A stretch of DNA of 64,000 nt from Owenia fusiformis (taxonomy: Eukaryota > Annelida > Polychaeta > Sabellida > Oweniidae), in assembly GCA_903813345.2 (NCBI GenBank), contig CAIIXF020000009.1:1-64000 (forward strand), written 5' to 3'. The position numbers and the translations under genes were made by a program. Positions 10,961-22,100 of this stretch are shown in pieces. Under the pieces are notes generated by a model, which was not told the DNA's origin, made no database searches, and saw only the letters and a program-made list of their open reading frames with translations. How positions within the stretch are numbered: position 1 is the stretch's first letter; every line of letters begins with the position of its first letter.

Positions 10961-13476
10961 GGTGTACACCATTTTTGTCATATGTTATTTTTAAAAATCA
11001 TCCTCGAAGTTCATACTACATTCCAAAAAACTAAAGAATTAATTTTTAATATTTGCACCTTAAATGTTAAATGGCTGTATCGTTTAGTCAAAGATCATGG
11101 ATATTTTGGAAAATGATGAATTAGAGATGGTCAAGAATATCTTAATGATTGCAATAACTTCATCTGCACCTACATTTCCGATTTTGTCATAAAATACTTC
11201 ACTATGAAATTATTGATTTTGATCAATATAATATCAACGAAATGAAATGAGAAATTTAGAAGCCCACAGTATGAAATTTTATATCCACAATTCTAGCGAC
11301 NNNNNNNNNNNNNNNNNNNNNNNNNNNNNNNNNNNNNNNNNNNNNNNNNNNNNNNNNNNNNNNNNNNNNNNNNNNNNNNNNNNNNNNNNNNNNNNNNNNN
11401 NNNNNNNNNNNNNNNNNNNNNNNNNNNNNNNNNNNNNNNNNNNNNNNNNNNNNNNNNNNNNNNNNNNNNNNNNNNNNNNNNNNNNNNNNNNNNNNNNNNN
11501 NNNNNNNNNNNNNNNNNNNNNNNNNNNNNNNNNNNNNNNNNNNNNNNNNNNNNNNNNNNNNNNNNNNNNNNNNNNNNNNNNNNNNNNNNNNNNNNNNNNN
11601 NNNNNNNNNNNNNNNNNNNNNNNNNNNNNNNNNNNNNNNNNNNNNNNNNNNNNNNNNNNNNNNNNNNNNNNNNNNNNNNNNNNNNNNNNNNNNNNNNNNN
11701 NNNNNNNNNNNNNNNNNNNNNNNNNNNNNNNNNNNNNNNNNNNNNNNNNNNNNNNNNNNNNNNNNNNNNNNNNNNNNNNNNNNNNNNNNNNNNNNNNNNN
11801 ACACTAAGGTCATGACCTATGAGGTAAAAATGACAAATTGATTATCAGATATCTCATTTAGATCATTTTTTTTCTTTTTGGAGATCAATCATGTGACATA
11901 GCTCAATGTTTTCGTGCATTAAACTTATTAAATAATTGCTACTTTTAGGTCGAAAATTCGGTCTAAAAAAGTCATTGTTTTCGGATTATCCTAATCCCAA
12001 AGTAATTAAGTTTTCCCTTTTAGAGGTAAATCATTCCTTACAGTAAATTGTAATTTTGCCATAAAAGCTGAAATAAAATGCTGCATTTTTGGTGAAAATT
12101 GCGTTAGAATTAGGGGAAATTGGTGAAGATGGGTGGATTAGAGACAGCTTAAGAGATAATCCAATCAACTTGATTATCATCCTACTGTCATTTATTGAAG
12201 ATTAGACATGGATCTAACATAACCATTTGTTTTTGTGGTTAAAGTATTCTTAGAACTAAAGATATAGCCCTTTGAAAATGCTTGCCATATCTTACGTGGC
12301 TTTTTACAATACTGCCATCATAGATTCTTGGAGCAGATTTATAACACCTTGCCTATACACTCTATGAGTCCATGTATGCCTCTGATGGTGTCATATTACC
12401 TTTTCTTGATAGTGCATAAAATCTAATGGTACTCCTGATGTATCTGTTGATGGCACACTGCATCAGCCACAATAATCTCATCTGCCACTTTTGGTTTCTC
12501 ATGACTTGTAATGTCAATTGGCCCATTCTGTCACACATCGCTATTGTGAGCTGTTCTGATGTTATTGTGAGCACAAATAAACATTTGGTAAGCAACAAAC
12601 AACGAGCAACAAATACCAAACTTTTTTAGAAAAAATGTATGATTTCCGCATGCTTTAAAATAATTGAAATAACAAGTTATTATGATACTTAGTATTTTAT
12701 AGGTTATGATTTAATTGACCTGCCTACCCCTAATACAGGTTACCATGGCAACCTTATCTTTAAATCAACTTAGGATATAGCTATCATAATTTAGCACAAA
12801 ATGAGAGCTTTTTTATCAGAATATATGGATCGCCCTTTGTATACCGGTGCTACAATAACACGTTTTGAATGAACTGTCTCTTGGCCACCTCAATTGATAC
12901 AATGTAAACATTTTTGAGATTGATTGACATTTGTCAGATATATGCTACTTTGGAAGATCTTTCCAATGATATATCAAACTTGGTACCATAAATCTTGGTT
13001 TTGGCTGTAGATCTTCAAACACCTGGTAGGTCTAAAATTCAAATTAATGATCGTAGCTGGCACCCCGTGCATTTATGAGTCATGTCGTGATTACAAAGTT
13101 ATATTTTCACTTCAGAATTTGAATCCAGTTTTAGTCTTATTTCCATACAAAAAATTTAAAACTCACAAGAAGTGATCAAGATATTAGTTCAAATCTTTAG
13201 GATTCTTATTATAAATTTGGTTACAATTTCAGACATTACTCACATTTTAATCGTCGTAGTCGCTCCAGGTCATGTCGTAACTATTACCAGATTATCGGCC
13301 ATTTTTCTTGCCATGCTATTTTTCATAAAAGCACTAAGAAAACTTATTTCCGTTATACCAAAGGAAATGTTTGGCTTTTTGGTACGTTTGACCCCTTTTT
13401 GAGGTTCTTAAGTGCATATCATATTAAAGGGCTGCATGTGCGACACAACAACTAAATAGTGACATTATTTCAGCAA
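10961..13476. other. Intergenic around the gap
   Basis: No gene recognised on either strand. 13015-13340 has distant similarity to the inverted complement of the element at 31195-31499 (shared ATGTCGT, GTCTTATTTCC and AAAACTCACAAGAA words in the same order). The stretch at 13013-13070 is repeated in the same orientation at 14873-14930 (CAAACACCTGGTAGGTC). Confidence 0.5.
11301..11800. other. Assembly gap, 500 N
   Basis: Exactly 500 N, a conventional placeholder of unknown true length. Open frames across it are meaningless. Confidence 0.99.
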
Positions 13477-14242
13477 CTAAAGCCCGGTATACACCAATGC
13501 ATCCTCCGATCACAGGGCTTCAAAATCCAGAATATCTTCTTTCTTTTTACCCCCTGCCAACCAAGTTGGACGCGCCCGATTAAACTGAATCACGTGATCT
13601 TATTATGCGCCGATGACGTATACATGATTTCTGTCGCAGTGTTGCGACAGCCAATCAAATTGCGAGTTCTTAATCGGGGAAATGCTAACTGCTTATAGCA
13701 GGGGGAAGAAGGAGGTACGGATTCTGGACACCTGCTAAGGAGGATGACACCAATGGGGCAAAATCCCACTTGCCCCATCGAGTCCCATCTTGCCCCATCG
13801 AATCCCAATTTCCCCCATCGAGTCCCACGAAGTCCCATGGGACCTTGATGACTTTGCCCCATCGTGCCCCATGGAGTCCCATCAAGTCCCATTGAGTCCC
13901 ATCAAATCCCACCGTGCCCCATTGGTGTATGTCGGGCTTCACACAACACGTCATATGATCGAAAATCCCACGATGCCCCATGAAAAGAATGAACATGTTC
14001 ATTCTCGATGGGACTCCATGGGACTTCGTGGGATTTTGCCCCATCTTGCCCCATCGAGTCCCACGTGGGACTTCATGGGACCTCATGGGACTCGATGGGG
14101 CAAGATGGGGCAAAATCCCACGGAGTCCATTGAAGTCCCACGGACTTCATGGGGCAAAATCCCAAAAGGTCCCACGAGGTCCCACGCAATGTTAAGTCTA
14201 TGGAGGTCCCAACTTGCCCCATTGGTGTATACCGGGCTTTAG
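13477..14242. mobile_element. Inverted-repeat element filled with GTCCCATGGGAC-type repeats
   Basis: The left end CTAAAGCCCGGTATACACCA is matched exactly by the inverted right end ending at 14242. A third, imperfect copy of the end (GGTGTATGTCGGGCTT) lies inside at about 13925. The inner part consists of dozens of copies of the words GCCCCATC and GTCCCA in both orientations, so the strand can fold into many alternative hairpins. No transposase is present; it is a non-autonomous element. Confidence 0.8.
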
Positions 14243-16099
14243 GTGTTTTTGGGGCGAGGCCACTATGCCAAGTGCCCTGAATTCCATTCTCACGAGTCAT
14301 CCACTTGTTTTTGTGCAAATTTGAACAAACCTTTGTTTATTTCTCCCAAAAACTCCCATACCCAACTCATTGGCTTTCCTCAAGTTGAAGAAGGCTTTGA
14401 ACGGAAGATAGAAGATGGAGTTCTCACAAGCATAGAGGTGACCAAATCTCCCAAAACCTGTTTTTGAGAAAATCCCCACATCATATCGTCCACGCAGGTA
14501 AATTATGGGCCCTTTATGTACAAAAAAACTGTTTCTGTGCCTTAGTATCATGTTTAGCTCCACGTCCATATATGTTTCAAAAAGTGAATGCGGAAGATGG
14601 GTGGAAGAAAATGAACTGTAACTAACTATTTAGTACTGTAATTTGATTTTAGAAGTATGTGTTTACTTGGTATGTCGTTATCTAAATGTCATATAAATAT
14701 ATTCTCTGGTCCGGAAATTCTGTGTGGGCTTCTCACAACTGGGGACCAAAACGCTGCTAAAACGAGGCACTCTTTACAATAAGGCAATGTACCAACAGAA
14801 AGGCAATTTTGTTTTGCTTTGAATGGAACAAGTTTGAAGAAAAACGGTGCAGTATGAGACTCGCAGTACTTGATTTTCAAACACCTGGTAGGTCAAAAAT
14901 TCAAATTAACGGTCGAAGTTAGTACCGCGTGATATCAATAGTGTGCTACGGATTCTTCATATTTCAGAGTGGTGCCATGGACAATTTTTGAACCTGTTTA
15001 CACAACCTAGCTGTTACCTGTTACAACCTAATTCAAAACACATTTTAACATTCACATTTTAATGGCTATGGTTTATTTCGGATGGACCAATTAAGATTCA
15101 ATTCAGGGAAACATTATTTGTGACTAACAAAAATGAACGTTATACATATGGATTGAAAAATAGATAGACTTATAAAGGTATTGCTGTGCAGATATTGAAA
15201 TTAATGAAAATATATTTTTGTTTTTCTGAGCTCAGAATAAACGAATGGTGGCCTTTGATGCCAATGTTCTCGACAGTGTAAGTGTTATTGCAGACCATAC
15301 TGAAAAACAAATGACAATAATAAATCAGTCTTCATCGTATCCATATAGATACAGTATTCAAAATATCATTGATCTCCCTATTTTCATTGTATGTAAGGAA
15401 TACGCAAGGGACTCCATAATTGTTCTGCATATTATCAAAAATAAGGGAATTTATTTTGAATAAAAACCTGAGTCTATTACCTGATTGCTATTGCATGTTA
15501 GTAGAGTGATTTAATCTGATTGATTAATGACATTCAACGATAGTCCCTAAATAGTGATAGTCACTATTTACTTAATAAAACAATGTATGAATAATAAATG
15601 AATAATTAATAACAATACAGATATGCTCATAAGTTAACCACACAAAAAATGCTGTCTACCATATTTTATGAATTTATTCCTTGTGTAGGACACGGCTTTT
15701 TATTTTGACCAAAATACACTTATTTTTTTCCAACAATACTCATAACCAAATGGACAAACGATGGTGCTATGTGAAATATAATCTATTGTTGTCAATGAGT
15801 TCGTGTCCAATGTATCACCATCAATGTGAATATCTGTATGATCACATCTACATGGGTTGGTCATGGAATGTTGTTCGAGAAGTTAGTGCTGTATGATTGT
15901 AATAATTGTAATCATTTTCATATCATTTTTATCTCATATCACAAATAATTTGCGTGAGAATTCATTTCTAGAAATCCACTTGGTTGTATAGAAAGGGGAA
16001 ATGCAAACTAAACCATGGAGATCAACTTGCAAAAGCAATCAATATATACACGACAAATTGTATAATGAATATAGGAACAGGGAGACACAATAAAAACCC
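14243..16099. other. Upstream intergenic region of the lectin gene
   Basis: No recognisable coding sequence. A 60-bp stretch at 14873 repeats one at 13013. An in-frame TAA lies just before the lectin start codon. I could not identify a convincing TATA or initiator. Confidence 0.5.
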
Positions 16100-16196
16100 A
16101 TGAAAGCCATGAGTTGTAAAATGGAAAAAGCTTGGATTTTCTTATTGGTAATGTGGACGGCTTATATACCGACAATTTTAACATCTGGGACACTAG
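16100..16196 (+). CDS. Lectin exon 1: signal peptide
   Basis: Reads MKAMSCKMEKAWIFLLVMWT and on to TSGTLG, a hydrophobic secretory leader. A TAA stop lies in frame three codons upstream. Met8 (16121) would give an equally good, shorter leader. The donor is TAG|GTAAGT. Confidence 0.8.
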
Positions 16197-19100
16197 GTAA
16201 GTACATTTTTATATATTGTTATTATCTAATCTGGAACATTAAAAAATTATGAATGACTGAACATATTTTAGTTCCACGTTCTTCTAAAAGTCTATAAAAC
16301 TGAAAATATATTGTTTGGCAGCAACTCTCTCTCTTAATCATTTGAACATACTAAAAATATTTTTTTTGTTTTTGTTCAATCACGTATATTCTATTAATCT
16401 TTCTTTATTTTACTTGCCTCCAATAAGTTTACTATTCCTATACAATTATGACTTTGGTATATATTTTCTGAAAAGATGCTTTAGTTGTCATCGAGGTATG
16501 GCCTTTCGCCCATATTATGACACCGTTTTCTCTGCACCGTAATTCTTCCTACCTCTTTATTATCTTTATTTGAAGGTCATTGTTCAGTAGCAAAACATGC
16601 AATAGACATTTGACCAGGCTTAAGCTTTAGAGCATATAAATTTCGTGCTATTTTGAGTTTGAAAAATGTGTTTTTACTTTTATATGAATACATAATTTTG
16701 ATGGATTTAATGAAAAGTGCATAGTTGTGACATCGTTAATGTACCTCTGTTGCGCTTTGGTACATGATAAGCAAAATATTGGGCAAGAACATACAATTTA
16801 TTTTCGAAGAACAATAATGAAAAACGACGTCAGTGACTTATGATTTTATTTTCTTAAAGTTTACTTTAATCAAAAAAGTCTCTTCAGTGTGCAGAAGTCA
16901 AAAATCAGGTCGTTCTGTTAATGTTAAAAATTTTGTTTCTCAGAATGGTCGAATGACAGTTATAATTTGATCTTTATCATTCTTGCAAAACAAGGCTACT
17001 AGTCTCGGCATCTTTATCTTAGTTAACTCAATTGTCCTATGATTATTTGCCTCTGTTGGCGTTTAACCATAACATTATCAACCAATGCATTTTTATTACA
17101 TAACAGAAGCTTTGAATTTGGCGTCCCTAGATTTACCGTATAAGGGTTTTCAGGCAACTGATTGGGCGCCATATTGGAAAACAAAATATCCCCAAGGAAA
17201 TATTCATATTGGAAAACAAAATATCACAAAGGAAACATTCAATGCGCAGCTTTTAAATATGGCTGTTAACACTTATGTATTATCTCCAAGTTATGTCTTC
17301 ATTCTGCATGTTTGCACGTAATTTGAAATGTAAAGTCCATATGGCGTATGATATTTCAAATTATAACTTTTTATCATGTTAATTGCAGTGTTTTTTATAT
17401 TATTCATAAAGTTTACATTGGAACTAATCTCATGTTTAGCTAGGATCATTCAAATGGGAACTTAAAAGCAGCAATCATATTTTTTAATATCATAATAAAT
17501 TCCTCATTGAATGTCCCATTTCAGTTTTGCCTCACATATTTACATATTTCTACCCCATATCATATAGGATCATATTAACGCACCTTTATTTTTTACTTTG
17601 GTTTTGTGGTATATTATTACAGATGTATATTGTCAGGAGTTAACAGATCCATCAGGCCATACAATGAAATATCAGCAGAACGGATGGAAGGTTGGGGCAA
17701 TAGTAGAGTACAAATGCTTGCCGGGGAGCAGTTATTATTCCGGGGAATTCACAAAAAAATGTGTGGCCAATCCATCGGGCTATGGTGAATGGGTTGGTGA
17801 TGACTTGAAATGTACAGGTATGGACGTCTCTTTTCATACACATGGGTAATGTACTAATGTTCGTATCATTCATTTTAGATTTGAGAATATAAATAAGAAT
17901 ATCAAGGTAGATTATTGAATAGCACCAATCTGAATCGTGAAATTGTGGTAATATCTATAGCAATTACTTCTATAAATCTTAATTAAGTCATCACCAGAGT
18001 GGGTAACACAAATTAATAAAGTATATTTTTTTGTGTACGCTGTTCGATGGTTGGTGTTCGGCGTTTGCTGGTCGGCGTCTGAACAAATGACAGGTGGTGA
18101 CAAAAGCAAATAATCATACATTTATCCCTAGGCTGTTGTGATTTCGAGATGACACCGACTACGATCATTGTATACAATCCCAATATATTGCAGCTTGACC
18201 CTGATGATATTCCTCAAGGTAAAAACATTCCATGCATTGAGATTTTCTTGGCACTTACATATTCAGATTTTAAAATCACCATTGAGTGACAGTATTAATA
18301 CAGTATTGATAATATTGTACAAATATTATTTCTCTCTAGTGATAATCAGCATGTGATTGGTCAGTCATGTACCATGTGACTAAAAATACCACAATGTATA
18401 AATCATCGATATGAAAGGTGTATTTATTAAAAACAGGTATTTAACGAATGTGACATCTCATCCCGTAAACATGTGGCATTATTTACCTGTATATATTTCT
18501 TGGGGATGTATTCCACTTGCCCTTCGTGCTACGTGGAATCCACCCTCAGAAATGTATACAGGTATTGCACTTCACAGCATCATTTGATATTTGTATAGTA
18601 TTAATAAGATCTATTAGAGAGGCTAGTACGACGTTTTGGCTCAAAGTTACTAAAATAATATCCGCAACGCATTTGCCAAATTTATATGTGGCAGTTCAAA
18701 TAAAACGAGATGCGGCTGCGGATACTTTTAGTTATAACCAGTCGTGTGACACCTCAATAATAGGGGGTTTAAGTTTGCATATAAAATCGAAACGCCAACC
18801 TATACGTATGACAAATCGCCTATGCAAATGCATCGCTTAAATATTTTTCGTTCACGTTTAGATTGTGAAAAACATCGCAAGCTTAAACTCCTCAATATTA
18901 CACCACCGTTCGAACGACTCGTATTATACTTAATAGCTATTGTAGTTACATTATATTGCATTAATGGTATTGAAAACCATAATTAATTATTTAAGCAATA
19001 TACGTACATTGCTGTTTAGATTCAAACTTCATATGCTTATTTTGCAATCGCTTTGTGTGTTCTCATACCGAAGGGAATAATGATGCTATGGAGGAAAACG

Positions 19101-22100
19101 GGGATTATATTGCCTTGAATTCAATTTCAGGTGGTGTAACAATGAATTATAGTATATCCTCTAGTGAACTCAACAACACGTTCTGTTTAGAAACGTGGAT
19201 AGATGTCACTAGGTTAGAACAACAGAATACAACTGTTATTAAGGTGTCAAACACCTTTGGAATGATAATCAGTAATTCCCTTGACAACATTGAGCTCCTT
19301 GCATATCTCACCTCAAATGATGCAACAGAGGTTCACATGGTAAAACTAAATATGGAATTCGTGAAACATTCAAATATACTTCAAATAACTATGACAAGAG
19401 ATGAGGAAATGGTCGGATACTTTCTAAATGGAGTCCAAATCTTCACCAGTGTAACAGCAGAACAAGAAACCCCATTGAATGAAACCACAAAGGAGTTTCT
19501 TGTGTTTGCAGGTGGTAACGTCACTATCTATTCAGTGCATCTGCAAAACGCCGGCTGCTTTGAGACTGAGACATATAAAAATGGTAATGTTGAACTTAAG
19601 AATGTATTTTCAATTTCTAGTGTACATTTTGTTGAGGGGTGGGCCAAAAAACGCCTTTTTTCAAAATGCTATAACTTTTTTAATTTTTGATATATAATCA
19701 TAATTTGCATACCAAATGAAACTTGAGGTTGTTATCTAGCCATGAATCATGAATTATACACTTTTACTTGAATAAAATATGTCACCAGCGTCTCACTTAA
19801 ACATGTGGTGTGCCATGAGAAATAAGCATCATTTTCAAAATGTTCCCGAACTAATACGGCCTAATGATCGCTAAGCTAACAGCCCTGATGCAAACCCCAG
19901 TGAGTATAGGGTATGGGAAGTCTCCAGGAGATTGTATGAAGGCATCCAATTAAGAAAATTGCTCAACTAAAGCTTGCAATTAAGACAGGTTGAAAAAACT
20001 TAGCTAACATTTCATTGATACTGTAATATCAGCAAGGCGACTAAAACTAAAAAATATCATCAATTAGGGTGGCGGACCAATTGAACTCCCCTTTTAGATC
20101 AAATACAATCCAAGTTGAAGGACTTGTTACATTATATTATTACTAAGAACCCTTGGCACTATATAACTGCACAATTTGGAATAGTAGGTTGGAAAATAAA
20201 AAAGTTGTAGTGTCTTGAAAAAAGGTGTTTTTTAGCCCACCCTGTATACATATCTCATAAATACCAATCTTAAGGCTTCCATATTTAAGCCAATGATCTG
20301 AACTTAAATTGAAATCTTTTTAGCCCAAACAATGACGAAAACTGGCTGTGAGAGTAAGACATCAGATAATAGTATAAGACTATCATGTCAGGGGGACGAT
20401 GTGCTAATAGTTGATACTGTCGAAGTTGGACAAAGCAACAACACCAATGGTATCAACTATATGTGTGGGTTTGAATTCAACTCCTTGTGCAATATTCAGC
20501 CAGTTGGAAACATCAATGAGATCAAGGGCAAGTGTGATAAGCAAAATAAGTGCACAGTAAACTATGATGATTACTCCAATCTCAGACCTGATGATTGTGA
20601 TGAAAGCCACAACGTAACAGCAGTTATCAAATACCACTGCATAAGTGAGTTATAAATATGTTGTCTAATACATAACATAAATAGAAATGATGATCATGCT
20701 TATGCTGCAAATGGTAGAGTTTCCACCAATAAAGACGAACGTGTCTTATTCAAAATTACAGTGCACGATTGATTGTTAATGAGTGAATAAAAGTATATAA
20801 AGAAATAGTTAATACGATGACAAAACAATCGTTCCAGTTCTTCCTTTAACAATATGTATTTGATCAAATTATAATGGATTATGATATCGTTGTACAACTA
20901 TGCTTCCCAAATATTTAATATTTAATTAATACAAGACATTACCAGTTACTTTTATTCTGTTGGTAGGGGGAAGGTTAATAAAATATAAATGAAGAAAGAG
21001 ACAACAAAACAATATTTTGAATATTTAATTGCAAAAGCATGGCTTAACATTAAAGAACGTGTTCTTCTTGTTTTAATATTTTTCAACAACACGTGTTGCT
21101 GTTCTATTGTTACTTCTCAATTAATCTAAAAGAAAACCATCAAACGATAGCATGAGGTCTGGTAAACCCCAGTGAGTATGTATGCAATGTTAATATCGAT
21201 GAACATAATTCTGTGTTTTCAGGAAAGCAAAATATGTATCCTCGGAATATAACAACATCACAATCTGTTTTATCGGCTGTAAATGACTTGTCTCCATACG
21301 ATACTTGTGCTCCCGTTCCATCTGGTACAAGAGAGATAGCATTTGATTTGGGAGGCTGTTTTCAAATCAATGAACTGATAATTAACTTTAGTAAGTATGA
21401 CTTTGTCTCCATACGATACTTGTGCTCCCGTTCCATCTGGTACAAGAGAGATAGTATTTAATTTGGGAGGCTGTTTTCAAATCAATGAACTGATAATTTA
21501 CTTTAGTAAGTATGACTTCTCTCCATACGATACTTGTGCTGTTTTATCTGGTACGAGGGAGATAGCATTTAATTTGGGAGGCTGTTTTCAAATCAATGAA
21601 CTCATAATTAACTTTAGTAAGTATGACTTCTCTCCATACGATACTTGTGCTGTTTCATCTGGTACGAGGGAGATAGCATTTAATTTGGGAGGCTGTTTTC
21701 AAATCAATGAACTCATAATTAACTTTAGTAAGTATGACTTCTCTCCATACGATACTTGTGCTGTTTCATCTGGTACGAGGGAGATAGCATTTAATTTGGG
21801 AGGCCGTTTTCAAATCAATGAACTGATAATTTACTTTAGTAAGTATGACTTCTCTCCATACGATACTTGTGCTGTTTTATCTGGTACGAGGAGATAGCAT
21901 TTAATTTGGGAGGCTGTTTCCAAATCAATGAACTGATAATTTACTTTAGTAAGTATGACTTCTCTCCATACGATACTTGTGCTGTTCCATCTGGTACGAG
22001 GAGATAGCATTTAATTTGGGAGGCCGTTTTCAAATCAATGAACTAATGATTAACTTTAGTAAGTATGACTTTTCCCAATATGATACTTGTGCTGGTACAA

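Noticed and set aside
10251-11116. Several overlapping open frames of about 80-120 codons
   Set aside because: They come from G/C and T homopolymer runs in and next to the small hAT-like element, with no domain or splice support.
11247-11813. Long open frames over runs of N (also at 36793-37428 and 51249-51909)
   Set aside because: They consist almost entirely of gap placeholders.
13685-14242. Proline/histidine- or glycine-rich open frames in several frames
   Set aside because: Low-complexity translation of the GTCCCA/GGGAC words of the inverted-repeat element.
17085-17321. Possible extra lectin exon in intron 1 (KGFQATDWAPYWK)
   Set aside because: It has an AG-like acceptor but no usable donor and an internal 34-bp direct duplication. 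The gene splices cleanly without it.
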